From: Streptacidiphilus sp. 4-A2 | GTDB taxonomy: Bacteria; Actinomycetota; Actinomycetes; Streptomycetales; Streptomycetaceae | Assembly: GCA_014284505.1 (NCBI GenBank) | Contig: JAAFYY010000001.1 | Span: 5,381,845-5,445,844 of the forward strand | Reading direction: 5' to 3' | DNA: 64,000 bases | In this document: positions 28,835 to 42,361 of the stretch, one piece after another | Numbering within the stretch: position 1 is the stretch's first letter | Layout: each line of letters opens with the position of its first letter | Notes under the pieces: model-generated | What the model was told of the DNA's origin: nothing | What the model saw: only the letters and a program-made list of their open reading frames with translations | The model's database searches: none | Position numbers and translations under genes: made by a program

Positions 28835-31672
28835 TCAGGCCTCTGTGGCTTCTGCGTCCTGCTTCAGCACCCAGCGGGTCAGGGCCACCCGGCTGGACAG
28901 GCCGAGCTTGGAGAAGGTGTGCCGCAGATGGCTGTCCACGGTGTGCGGTGAGAGGAAGAGCCGCGCCGCCACCTCGCGGTTGGTGAGGCCCTCGGCGACC
29001 AGCCGGGCCACCTTGATCTCCGAGCGGGTCAGCTGGCTCCAGGCCGGGGAGGCGCGCCGGGCCGGCTCTGCCGCGGGCCGGGTTTCCAGGGGACGGCCGA
29101 GCCGCTCGGAGACCCGGTCGGCGTCCAGGCGCAGACCGGCCGTCGTGAACAGGGCCAGTGCCTCGCGGAGGAAGTCCGTCGCCTCGTGGCGGTAGCCGGT
29201 CTGCTGAAGCACCGCGCCCAGGTCCTCCGGGCCTCGCGCGCAGTGGCGTCCTGGGGCTGTCCTGGTAGGCCTCGACGGCGGCCCGCAGCATCGCCGGTCG
29301 CCTAGTCGCACCGCCGGGTCGCCTCCAGCAGTCCACGGGTGTGGGTGTCCGCGGCGGCCAGCGACAGACAGCCGTGGTTGCGCCGGGACAGTTCGCTGAT
29401 GGAGTCCGCCACGAGGCGGGCGACATCCCGGGCGCGGGTCCGCAGGGCGAGCCGCGCCAGTCTCGGGGCGGCGCCCGGCTCCTGGGTGAAGAGCACCACC
29501 CGGGCCGGCAGGCCGCGAACAGCGGGTTCAGGGTCTCCATCGCCTCCTGCGGCCGGCCTTCGGCCTCCTGGAGAGGGCGGTGCACCACATCAGGTCCTCG
29601 GTCCGCGAGCCGATGCCCTCCCCGGCGAGGCGGCGGGCGCCGTCCAGCCGTTGGCGCGCGGCCGCCAGGTCGCCCGCATGCATGGCCAAGCGGGACAGCA
29701 TGGCCAGCAGCGGCACGCCCATGGCCATCATGGAGAGCTGTTCGGCGATGCGCAGTCCGGCCTCGGCCTCGGCCACCGCGTCGTCGACCAGGCCGCGGGC
29801 CAGCCACAGTTCGGCCCGGTGGTAGTGCCACAGCGGCTGCGACCAGGCGGTGCCGAACCGGTGGGCCTCGCGCTGGCCGTACTCGTAGACGGCAGCGGCC
29901 TCCGTGAAGCGGTCCGCGGCCGCCATGGCGGCGCCCAGCCAGAGCCGCGGGTGGAGCTGCGCCGCCGCGCCGCCGTGCTCGTCGGCGATCCGGACCGCCT
30001 CGCCGGCCAGCGTGACGGCGGTGGCGATGTCGCCGGAGGCCTGCGCGGCGATACTCTGGGCGCGATGCCGAGGGCCATCGACGGGTGCTCGCGCCGAGCC
30101 GCGGGCGAGCTGGACGGCCTGGTCGGCCGCCGCCGTGACGTCCTCCAGGGCGCCGGTGTTGAGCAGCGCGTGGGCCTTGATGGCCAGCACCTGGGCGCGG
30201 ACCGGGTCGACACGCCCGGCAGTGCCAGCGCCCGCTCCGCGTAGTGGACGGCGGCGGCGTCCTGGCCGGCGTGCTTGAGCGCGGAGGCGACCCCGTACAG
30301 CAGCATCGCCTCGGTCTCGGGGGACATGCCGTCCGCAGGACCGCCTCGCCCAGTTCCTGCGCCTCGGCCAGCCGGCCGACCCTGGACAGCAGGCCGACCG
30401 CCTCCGCGGCCAGGCGCGGCCGTGCGCTGTGGTCCTCGCCGATGGCCTTCAGCGTGCGCAGGGCCAGGTCCGCGGCGGTACTGGGCGCGGTGCGGGCAAG
30501 CTGCTGGATGGTGTGTGCAGCGCGTCCACGGCCTGGCTGCTCCAGTGCGAGCTGCCGTAGATGAGGTGCTCGGCGATCTCGCTGGCCGGCCGGTTCTCGG
30601 CGCGCAGCACGGTGACCGCCTCGCGGTGCAGCACCCTGCGCACCGGACTGGGTATGGCGCTGAGGACGGACTCCCGGATCAGGTCGTGCCGGAACGCCAG
30701 CTCGGTCCCGGTCTCCATCAGCGCGTCCTGCTGCATCGCCTCCTCGGCGGCGGCGACGAGTTCGACGGCCCGCCGGCCCCACAGGCCCGCCGCCTCGTGC
30801 ACGGTGAACGGGCGGCCGAGCACGGCTCCCGCTTCGAGCAGCCGGTGGGCGTCGGGCGAGAGGCCGTGCAGGTGGCGCCGGACCGCGTCGACGAAGCCGG
30901 CCGGCAGGTCGGCTCCGTCGACGCCGTCACCGTCGGATCGGCGGCGCCGGCGGAGGCCGACAGCGGCTTTTCCCGGCTGCGCCGCCGGACCAGCAGCTCC
31001 TCCAGCAGGAAGGGGTTGCCGGCGCTGCGGCGGGCCAGCCCGAGCAGGCCCCGGTCGGGCTCCCGGCCGAGCAGCGCCGCGGACAGGGCGTGCACGGCGT
31101 CGTCGTCGAGCGGGCCGAGCTCGATGCGCTCGACGCCCTCCTGGATCAGCAGGTCGACCACGCCGCGCCCGGGCGATCGGGTGGGTGCGTTGCGACAGCC
31201 AGAATCCACAGGACGGGGACGACGCGAGCGAGGGGACCAGCAGCCGCAGCGCCAACGCGCTGAGCTCGTCGGCCCATTGGACATTGTCGATGGCGATGAG
31301 CAGCGGCCGCCGGGCGACATGGCGTTCAAGTCGTTCGCCGAGCTGGTCGATCAGCCAGAACTGGCTGGCGGCCGGGTCACCGAGCTGGTCGAACTTGTCG
31401 ATGACCGGGGGTGAGCCGTTCGTGAGCGGGCTGAGCAGGGTACTCAGGGGCGCGACATGGTCGAGTTCGGTTGCCTGGCCCACGGCCGTGGCCATGCCGA
31501 GTTCGGTGGCGTACGCGGTAGCGGCGGCCAGCAACCGGCTTTTCCCGATTCCGGGCGCACCCTCGATGATGAGACATTCACCGGCGCCACCCATCGCATT
31601 GTCCGTGTTGTCCAACGCCTTGCGGATACGAGCCAGTTCCCGCTCTCGTCCGACCAAGGGTGCCATGGTCAT
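28835..31672 (-). CDS. LAL-family (large ATP-binding LuxR/MalT-type) regulator of the biosynthetic cluster
   Basis: About 945 aa when repaired. N-terminal AAA/NACHT-like ATPase begins APLVGRERELARIRKALDN with Walker A EGAPGIGKSRLL and Walker B LLIAIDNVQWADELS. A long TPR-like helical middle follows. The C-terminal LuxR HTH reads LTRSEIKVARLVAEGLTNREVAARLFLSPHTVDSHLRHTFSKLG. ATG at 31670-31672 with GGGGGAG upstream. It is the most damaged gene of the window, with about eight one-base breaks between 29230 and 31190. It closes the minus-strand arm of the cluster and is its likely pathway activator. Confidence 0.85.
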
Positions 31673-31949
31673 CTGTGTATTCTCCCCCGAATCCACGCAC
31701 ACCGTTGACTGCTCCCTCGGACCTCCTGATGTGCCTCAGTCGGTCCGCAGCGAAAAGGTCGCACACGGCCACTGTATGGTCGAGTGACCAAATCGCGTCA
31801 ACTTCGATCCACTTGGAATGACGGGGCCTTCAACATCCTCGTGCCGGCGCTCGCAGCGGTCGGGACCGCGGTGGAGATGGCGGAAATCGGACAAAGCGCC
31901 GGCGCCCGACGGGCCTCGGCCGTCGGGCGCCGGTGACGCGGGGGTGCGG

Positions 31950-33156
31950 TCAGAAGCACCTGTCGATCAGTTGCCGCCCCTGTTCCGGGCTGAGCCGCGG
32001 GTCGCACAGCGTAGTGTAACGATGCGTCAGATCCTGTTCGGCGACCGGGCCGCCGACGCACTCGGTGACCGGCTCACCTGCGGCTTCCAGGTGGATTCCA
32101 CCCACCGGCACCCCCTGTTCCGCCAGCGTCCGCAGGAAGATCCGCACTTCGCCGACGAGGGTGTCGAGATGGCGGGTTTTCAGGCCGTTGGCGGCGGTGA
32201 CGGTGTTGCCGTGCATGGGTCGCAGAGCCACACCGCCGGATGCCCGCCCTCCCGGACCGCGGCGACCAGTCCGGGCAGCGCCTCGGCGGCACGTTCCCGT
32301 CCCATCCGCGCAATCAGGACGAGCCGCCCCGGCGTGCGGTCCGGGTCGAGCAGTTCACAAAGTCGCCGTAGTTCGTCAGGTCGGGCGGTCGGTCCGACCT
32401 TGCAGCCGACCGGGTTGGCGATGGAGCGGAGCATGCGCACATGCACCGAGTCCGGGTCGCGGGTGCGCTCGCCGATCCACGGCAGGTGGGTGGACGCCAG
32501 GTATGTCCCGAGTCGCGGGTCCTCGCGCAGCAGACCGGCCTCGTAGTCGACCACCAGGGCCTCGTGACTGGACCAGGGGCCGAGCGACCGGTCGCCGTGC
32601 CCCGCCGCCCGCTCCGCCGCCGCGCGCGCGGAGCGGTGGTCGTCCACCCAGCCCAGCGTGCGGGAGGCGGCCTGGTACGCCCAGAGCATGCGGCGGGGAT
32701 CGGCCTGGCGGGCGGCCCGGCCGCCACCTCGGAGTTGACCAGATGCCCGCGGAAGGACGGCAGCAGCCGGTCCCCGACCTGTTCGACCGGCTTCGACCGG
32801 GGCTTGGCGTACTGGCCGCCGATGCGGCCGATGCGCACCACCGGACGGCCGGTCCGCTCGCCCAGCAGTTCGGCGAACCCGTCCAGCATCCGCAGCCGGG
32901 CACCGACCGCCTCGGGCGTGCACTCGTAGAAGCTCTCCGCGCAGTCGCCCGCCTGCACCACGACCGCCTCGCCGCGGGCCACCCGGGCGAGCGCCGCCCG
33001 CAGCCGCGGCAGGTCACCGGGCCGTACCAGGGCGGGCGCCGCCGAGAGCGCCTCCATGGCGGACGGGTAGGCGGGGTGGTCGCGCCACTGCGGATTCTGC
33101 GCCGCCGGACCGCTGGTCCACTGGCGCAGGCCGGCCGGCGCGGGGGCGACGGTCAC
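31950..33156 (-). CDS. Class II DAHP synthase (secondary-metabolism, PhzC/AroF-II type)
   Basis: Condenses PEP and erythrose-4-phosphate to feed chorismate to the cluster. Class II motifs are VQAGDCAESF, RIGRIGGQYAKPRSKP, LLPSFRGHLVNSEVA, SSHEALVVDYE, NPVGCKVGPT and CDPMHGNTV, with metal-binding Cys, His and Asp residues. About 403 aa. GTG start at 33154-33156; the upstream context GGTCACGGCGGGGG is repeated twice and lacks a clear ribosome-binding site. Breaks near 32715 and 32220. Lies 37 bases after the preceding gene of the same operon. Confidence 0.92.
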
Positions 33157-33192
33157 GGCGGGGGGGCGGTCACGGCGGGGGCCGTGGCCGGT

Positions 33193-34284
33193 TCATTCGT
33201 CGGCGTCATCGGCGGGCCAGCCCTGTCGGGAGGTGGGAAGCGCGGACGCGGCGCACAGGGCGCCGGCGAGGGTGGACTGGGCCTGCGCGTACTTGACCGC
33301 GGAGGCGGAGCCGGCCTGGGCCGGGACGGTGTGGAAGCCCCCGTGCCGACGGTCGGCCAGGCGGCCGATCGCCGCCCGGGAGACCGCGGTGGCACCGCGG
33401 TCGTCATGACCGTCGGAGCGCAGCACCGCTCCCGCCAGCAGCAGGTACGCGGCGTCGCCGGCGCTGATCCCCACCGTGTCGTCCCTGGAGGCGAAGTGGC
33501 GCACGGCCTGGTCCAGGGTCCGGTGCGCGGCGTCGACCTGCTCGGCCGAGTCCAGCAGCCGGGCCGCGTGGGCCAGCGCCAGCGCGATCCGCGGATCGCT
33601 GCCGGGCGAGGGCAGTTCGCGGACCTGCCGGTCCAGGGTCGCGACCATCTGCGGGAGTTGTTCGGTGTCAAGGTCGGATTCGCCGAGCGCGTCCGCGATG
33701 GCCAGCGCCCGCAGCGCGGCGGCCGCGGTCAGCGGCGAGGGGTTGCCGTCCACCGTCTGTCTCCAGTCCTCGCTGACGCGGCCGGGGAAGGCCCCCTGCC
33801 GACAGGTGCTCAAGCAGCGGTTGAGCAGGTCGACCGCGCGCACCCGGGCGACCGGGTCGGCGGTGTGCCGGCTGCCCACGAGCAGCGCGGTGGCCGCATG
33901 GAACTGATGGCGCAGCGTCCGCGCCCGGCCTGCGGACTGCACCCGCCAGGAGCGGTCCGCCAGCTCGGAGAAGCCGGGCAGACCGTCCCTGTCGAGCAGG
34001 GCGTACAGCCCCTGGAGCGCGACCGGCAGCTCCTGCGGCGCGTTGTCGGCCAGCGCCAGCACCGCGTCGGACTGGTCGGACAGGTGCTTGTGGCCGGTGA
34101 TCGGCGGGCCGCCGACGGCGGGCGCGGCGCGGTGCACCCCGCCCTCCTCGCGGTCCAGGAGGTGCTGGGTCAGCCACCGCGTCGCGGAATGGCTGAGCAC
34201 CTCCGGCGACATGAGCGAACTGCCGGGTGGCGTGCCGCCCTTGAGCGCACTGCCGGGCAGCCCCTCGGCGGGAGTCTGCGGCAT
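33193..34284 (-). CDS. Unrecognised alpha-helical protein in the phzE-DAHP synthase operon
   Basis: 363 aa, intact, ATG at 34282-34284 with GAGGAA upstream. No family recognised. Features are SHSATRWLTQHLLDREEGGVHRAA, HQFHAATALLVGSRHTADPVARVRAVDLLNRCL, EDWRQTVDGNPSPLTAAAALRALAIADAL, and a C-terminal DAAYLLLAGAVLRSDGHDDRGA plus RRHGGFHTVPAQAGSA. Repeated helix pairs with Trp, His and Gly-Gly turns suggest an alpha/alpha-toroid (epimerase or lyase-like) fold. It lies 47 bases from phzE. A catalytic or accessory role in the aminohydroxybenzoate pathway is inference from position only. Confidence 0.65.
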   Translation of the reverse strand: MPQTPAEGLPGSALKGGTPPGSSLMSPEVLSHSATRWLTQHLLDREEGGVHRAAPAVGGPPITGHKHLSDQSDAVLALADNAPQELPVALQGLYALLDRDGLPGFSELADRSWRVQSAGRARTLRHQFHAATALLVGSRHTADPVARVRAVDLLNRCLSTCRQGAFPGRVSEDWRQTVDGNPSPLTAAAALRALAIADALGESDLDTEQLPQMVATLDRQVRELPSPGSDPRIALALAHAARLLDSAEQVDAAHRTLDQAVRHFASRDDTVGISAGDAAYLLLAGAVLRSDGHDDRGATAVSRAAIGRLADRRHGGFHTVPAQAGSASAVKYAQAQSTLAGALCAASALPTSRQGWPADDADE

Positions 34285-34331
34285 AGGAATTCCTCGTTGT
34301 CCTCGTTGTCCTTGGAATAACGTGGGCACGA

Positions 34332-37990
<3,659 letters not shown>

Positions 37991-38074
37991 GTCGGTCGGC
38001 TCCTTCAGAATCCCGCACGGCCCCCCGCTGGACACGCGGCGTTGCGCACCATCCTCACCGGGCGTCCAGTCCCC

Positions 38075-38100
38075 GGGGATCACGGCTTCGCGTGATCCCC
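38075..38100. promoter_or_regulatory. Inverted repeat between the two arms of the cluster
   Basis: A perfect 10-bp inverted repeat GGGGATCACG / CGTGATCCCC around GCTTCG. It lies in the 283-base divergent gap between the monooxygenase (start 37990) and aspartate kinase (start 38274), where both arms must be initiated. It can be read as a GNRA/UNCG-like hairpin or as a dyad operator with ATCACG half-sites. Confidence 0.6.
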
Positions 38101-38273
38101 GGCATCCCGTGCCGCGGTTCGGGCCCGCAGATATCCCGTGAAACGGCGATGACCCGAACCCCCGGCTGAACAAGGCTGGTTCACGCCGTTCGAACGGATG
38201 CCTGAGGCGCCACCGGGTCACCGGGACGCGCAGGCACCGAGACAGCCGGAAGCCAGAGTCGACGGGGGCGTAC

Positions 38274-39587
38274 ATGGGCGTGCTGGTACAGAAGTACGGT
38301 GGCAGCTCCTTGGCCGGTGCGGAGCGCCTGGACGCGGTCGCCGCGAGAGTCGCCGAGGCCCATCACCGCGGGGCGGCGACCGTGGTCGTCGTCTCCGCCC
38401 GGGCCGGTGCCACCGACGAACTGCTGGTGCAGGCCGCCGCGGCGGGCGGCTCCGGCTCGGGCTCCGGCTCGGGCTTCGCGGCGGGCTTCGGCTCGGGCTT
38501 CGGGGCGGAACAGCTGCGGGAGACCGACCAGTTGCTGGCGACAGGCGAGAGCGCCTCCGCCGCGCTGCTGGCACTGACCCTGCTGCGCCTCGGCGTGCCG
38601 GCGGTCTCGCTCACCGGTGCCCAGGCGGGAATCGCGGTGGTGGGCAAGCCCAGTGCCGGGATCGTCGACCGGATCGACGTCACCCGGATCAACGAACTGC
38701 TGAACCAGGGCAACGTCACCGTGGTGACCGGCTTCCAGGGCCAGAACGTCCTGGGCGACACGGTCACCCTGGGCCGGGGCGGCTCGGACACCAGCGCCGT
38801 CGCGCTGGCCGCCGCGCTGGGCGCGGAGTGCTGCGAGATCTACACCGACGTCGACGGGGTCTACACCGCGGATCCGACGCATGTTCCCGACGCCCGCAAG
38901 CTCACCTTCATCTCCGCCGCGGTGATGTCGGAGATGGCCTTCGCCGGGGCCAAGGTCCTGCACCCCAGGGCGGTGGAACTCGCCGCGCTGCACCGGGTCG
39001 AGCTGCACGTCCGTACCTCACTCGGAACTCAGGAGGGAACGCTTGTCGGACAAGGAGAGGAAGAGGACCCCATGACCTCGCTGGAAACCGGGGGCGCGGT
39101 CGTGGCCATCACGTCGGACCCCGACGTGGCGCGGGTTCTGGTCCACGCCCGGGGGCGCAGCGATCTCGCGGCCGAGGTGCTGTCGGTCCTCGCGGGGCAC
39201 GCCGTCCCGATGGACCTGATCGCCCGGTCGGGTCCCAACGAGGAGGAGTTCCGCATGGGCTTCACCATCCGCAGGAGCGATGTCGCGGAGGCCGGGCCCG
39301 CACTGGAGAGGGCCGTCGCCGCCCACGGCGGGGAGGTCCGGATCGACCCGGACGTGGCCAAGGTCTCGCTGATCGGCATGGGGCTGCTCAACCGCCCCGA
39401 GTACGTGGCCCGGATGACCGCGCTGCTCGCCGGCGCCGGGATCGCCACCAGCTGGGTTTCCTCCTCCCAGGTGCGGGCCTCCGTCACGGTGCCGGCGGAC
39501 CGGAGGGTGCAGGCGCTGCGGCTGCTGCACAAGGAGTTCGAACTGGCCGGAGAAGACGCCGGCACCAAGCAGACAGTGGCGCTTTGA
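38274..39587 (+). CDS. Aspartate kinase supplying aspartate semialdehyde for 3,4-AHBA
   Basis: 437 aa, intact. Kinase motifs are VLVQKYGGSS, VVVSARAGATDELL and TLGRGGSDTSAVALAAAL. Two C-terminal ACT domains follow (VAITSDPDVARVLVHARG onward, and VAKVSLIGMGLLNRPEYVARMTALLAGAGI). An unusual insert GSGSGSGFAAGFGSGFG at residues 62-80 replaces the loop before the RETDQLLATGE helix. Such dedicated kinases, often insensitive to feedback, accompany the GriI/GriH-type genes that follow. The substrate flux role is inferred from context. Confidence 0.92.
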   Translation: MGVLVQKYGGSSLAGAERLDAVAARVAEAHHRGAATVVVVSARAGATDELLVQAAAAGGSGSGSGSGFAAGFGSGFGAEQLRETDQLLATGESASAALLALTLLRLGVPAVSLTGAQAGIAVVGKPSAGIVDRIDVTRINELLNQGNVTVVTGFQGQNVLGDTVTLGRGGSDTSAVALAAALGAECCEIYTDVDGVYTADPTHVPDARKLTFISAAVMSEMAFAGAKVLHPRAVELAALHRVELHVRTSLGTQEGTLVGQGEEEDPMTSLETGGAVVAITSDPDVARVLVHARGRSDLAAEVLSVLAGHAVPMDLIARSGPNEEEFRMGFTIRRSDVAEAGPALERAVAAHGGEVRIDPDVAKVSLIGMGLLNRPEYVARMTALLAGAGIATSWVSSSQVRASVTVPADRRVQALRLLHKEFELAGEDAGTKQTVAL

Positions 39588-39613
39588 GCCACCGGATCAG
39601 GGAGGGACAGAGC

Positions 39614-40434
39614 GTGTCAGTCAACCATTTCGCCCGCAGTCTGCGTTTGAAGCGCCTCTTCCGCCACGGGACGAGCGGCTGATGATCGTGCCGCTGGATC
39701 ACTCGGTCGCGGACGGCCCGATCGCCCCGCGCGGCGGCATCGACGGCCTGGTCGGCCAGTTGGTCGGCACCGGGGTGGACGCGGTGGTGCTGCACAAGGG
39801 CAGCCTGCGGCATATCCAGACCGACCGGTTCACCGGGATGTCGCTGATCATCCATCTGAGCGCGAGCACCATGCACGCGCCGGACCCGGACGCCAAGTAC
39901 CTGGTCACCGGCGTCGAGGAATCGCTGCGCCTGGGCGCCGACGCGGTCAGCGTGCACGTCAACCTCGGCTCCGAGGACGAGCGGCAGCAGATCGCCGACC
40001 TGGGCGCCGTGGCGGACGTGTGCGACCGCTGGAACGTGCCGCTGCTCGCCATGATGTACCCGCGCGGCCCCCGGATCGGCGACCCGCGCGACGCCGCTCT
40101 GGTCGTGCACACCGCCTCGCTCGCCGCCGACCTCGGCGCGGACATCGTGAAGGTCCTCTACACCGGCACCCCCGACGAGATGGCGGACGTCGCCGCGGCG
40201 TGCCCGGTCCCGGTGATCGTGGCCGGCGGCGTCCGGCTGGACACCGAGGACCAGGTCCTGCGCTTTGTGGACGACGCCGTCCGCGGCGGCGCCGCGGGCG
40301 TGGCCATGGGCCGCAATGTCTTCCAGGCACCGGATCCCGGTGCGATGGCGCGCAGGATCGCCCGGGTCGTGCACGGCGGGGGCGCCCTGCCCCGGTCGCC
40401 CCGCCGGGAAGCCGTGCCCGCCGGTGTCGCGTAG
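39614..40434 (+). CDS. griI: GriI-like aldolase (2-amino-4,5-dihydroxy-6-oxo-7-phosphoheptanoate synthase)
   Basis: DhnA/LsrF-type class I aldolase joining aspartate semialdehyde and DHAP, the first step to 3-amino-4-hydroxybenzoate. Features are ERLMIVPLDHSVADGP, DAVVLHKGSLRHI, DAVSVHVNLGSEDERQQI, VPLLAMMYPRGP, ADIVKVLYTGTPDEM (Schiff-base Lys) and PVIVAGGVRLD. GTG at 39614 after GGGAGGGACAG gives VSVNHFARSLRLKRLF. A G lost near 39668 breaks the frame at H-G-D-E-R-L. About 274 aa. Also homologous to archaeal ADH synthase; the GriH neighbour decides the call. Confidence 0.88.
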
Positions 40435-40480
40435 TCCCGCACCAACTGCTGTCAACCAACTCTTGAGGAGTCGTGTACCC

Positions 40481-41587
40481 GTGAAGCTCACCTGGATCGA
40501 CGTCCGCTCGCTGAAGGGCGCCAAGAAGGCCGTCATCGAGGAGTCCGTGCACCAGCGGATCGACGGCGTCGTCAGCAACAGTCCCTCCGACCTCAAGGGG
40601 CTGCCGCCGACCGTGAAGAAGGTCCTCTTCCTTCAGGGCAAGGAGCTCCCGGCCGAGTTCGGCCCGGTCGACGTGGTGATCCTGTCCGACGACCGCCTCG
40701 GCGAGCGCGCCGAGCTCGCCAAGGCGCACCCGACCATCGAGTTCGGCCGCTTCGTCGAGATCGTCGACGCCGAGTCGCTGGAGGAGGCCTGTGAGGCCTC
40801 GCGGCAGGAGAAGTGGGCCGTCCTGCTCTTCCGCGACCCCACCAAGATCCCGCTGGAGATCGTGCTCGCCGCCGCGGCCCGCGCCGAGGGCAGCATCATC
40901 ACGGTCGCCGCGGACGTCGAGGAGGCCACCATCATCTTCGGCGTGCTGGAGCACGGCTCCGACGGCGTGATGATGGCCCCGGTCAAGGTCGGCGACGCCA
41001 CCGCGCTCAAGGCCTCCGCGCTGGCCCAGCCCGACGACCTCCAGCTCACCGAGCTGGAGGTGGTGCGCACCGCGCACATCGGCATGGGCGAGCGTGCCTG
41101 CGTCGACACCTGCTCCCACTTCCGCGAGGACGAGGGCATCCTGGTCGGTTCGCACTCCAAGGGCATGATCCTGTGTGTCAGCGAGACGCACCCGCTGCCC
41201 TACATGCCGACCCGTCCGTTCCGCGTGAACGCGGGCGCGATCATGTCGTACACCATCTCCGGTGAGAACGACCGCACCAACTACCTGAGCGAGCTCAAGG
41301 CCGGCAGCAAGGTCCTGGCGGTCGACGTCAAGGGCCAGACCCGGGTGGTCACCGTCGGACGGGTGAAGATCGAGTCCCGTCCGCTGATCTCCATCGACGC
41401 CGTCGCGCCCGACGGCCGCACCGCCAACCTGATCCTCCAGGACGACTGGCACGTCCGGGTCCTCGGCCCGGGCGGCGTGGTGCTCAACAGCACCGAGCTC
41501 AAGCCCGGCGACAAGGTCCTCGGCTACCTGCCGACCGCAGACCGCCACGTGGGCTACGCCATCGACGAGTTCTGCATCGAGAAGTAG
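40481..41587 (+). CDS. griH: GriH-like 3-amino-4-hydroxybenzoate synthase (dehydroquinate-synthase-II family)
   Basis: 368 aa, intact. GTG at 40481 with TTGAGGAG upstream. Conserved features are KLTWIDVRSLKGAKKAVIEES, VLEHGSDGVMMAP, RTAHIGMGERACVDTCSHF, EGILVGSHSKGMILCVSETHPLPYMPTRPFRVNAGA and DGRTANLILQDDWHV. In the grixazone pathway GriH turns the GriI product into 3,4-AHBA; archaeal homologues make dehydroquinate. The pairing with GriI and aspartate kinase supports the AHBA role. Confidence 0.9.
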   Translation: MKLTWIDVRSLKGAKKAVIEESVHQRIDGVVSNSPSDLKGLPPTVKKVLFLQGKELPAEFGPVDVVILSDDRLGERAELAKAHPTIEFGRFVEIVDAESLEEACEASRQEKWAVLLFRDPTKIPLEIVLAAAARAEGSIITVAADVEEATIIFGVLEHGSDGVMMAPVKVGDATALKASALAQPDDLQLTELEVVRTAHIGMGERACVDTCSHFREDEGILVGSHSKGMILCVSETHPLPYMPTRPFRVNAGAIMSYTISGENDRTNYLSELKAGSKVLAVDVKGQTRVVTVGRVKIESRPLISIDAVAPDGRTANLILQDDWHVRVLGPGGVVLNSTELKPGDKVLGYLPTADRHVGYAIDEFCIEK

Positions 41588-41600
41588 GGACGACCTCCTG

Positions 41601-42361
41601 ATGGAGCGGCAACCGGTCTTCGATCTGCACGCCCGGTTGCCCGCCGCCCCCGGCGCGCTCGACCGCCTGCTGTCCGCGATGGACAGCAGCGGGGTCGACC
41701 GCGCCGGGGTCGCGGCGGGCGGCGTGATCGATCTGGACGTACTCGCCCGCCAGCTGATCGAGGGCGGGCAGGTGACCTCCGACGCCGACAACCTGGGCGT
41801 GCTGGAGGCCGCGCGGGCCTCGGGCGGCCGGCTGGCCCCGTTCTGGTTCGGCAACCCGCACCACGGGGCGGCCGACTACCGCGCGCACGGCTCCGGGTTC
41901 GCCGCGCTGGAGCTGTCCCCGGCGGTGCACGGGATCCCCCTGGACGATCCGCGCAGCACGGACTTCCTGGACCTCGCGGCGGAGTTCGGGCACCCGGTCT
42001 ACGTCGTCTGCATCGACCGGGACGGCTGCCGGGTGTCGGACCTCGCCGCGCAGGCGGCGAAGCGCCCGCGGACCGTGTTCGTCCTCGGTCACCTCGGCAT
42101 CGGCCTGATCGACACCTACGGGATCGACCTGGTGCGCCCCGTCCCAATGTCGTCGTCGAGACCTCCGGGGGCTTCGGTTTCACCGTCCGGGTCGCCATCG
42201 AGCGGCTCGGCGCCGAGCGGGTGCTCTTCGCCGCGGAGCACCCGCTCCAGCACCCCTCGGTGGAGCTGGCCAAGTACCGGGCCCTCGGCCTGCCGCAGTC
42301 CGTGCTGGAGCAGGTCCTCTGGCAGAACGCCCACCGCATCCTCCGACTGGAGTCACCATGA
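41601..42361 (+). CDS. Amidohydrolase-family (TIM-barrel metal-dependent) protein, possible benzoxazole-forming cyclase
   Basis: About 253 aa after correcting a break near 42130. MERQPVFDLHARLPAAPGALDRLLSAMDSSGVDRAGVAAGG has the D-x-H start of amidohydrolase_2 proteins; FVLGHLGIG, NVVVETSGGFGF and RVLFAAEHPLQHPS follow the barrel pattern. In nataxazole and caboxamycin clusters a member of this superfamily closes the oxazole ring from an ortho-hydroxyanilide. That function here is inferred. It overlaps the ligase start by ATGA, tying the two steps together. Confidence 0.72.

Noticed and set aside
27993-30782. A 929-codon minus-strand frame covering part of the LAL gene and the tRNA-Lys region
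   Set aside because: It joins the LAL fragments with unrelated frames because of indels, runs through the tRNA and terminator, and lacks a domain beyond the LAL pieces.
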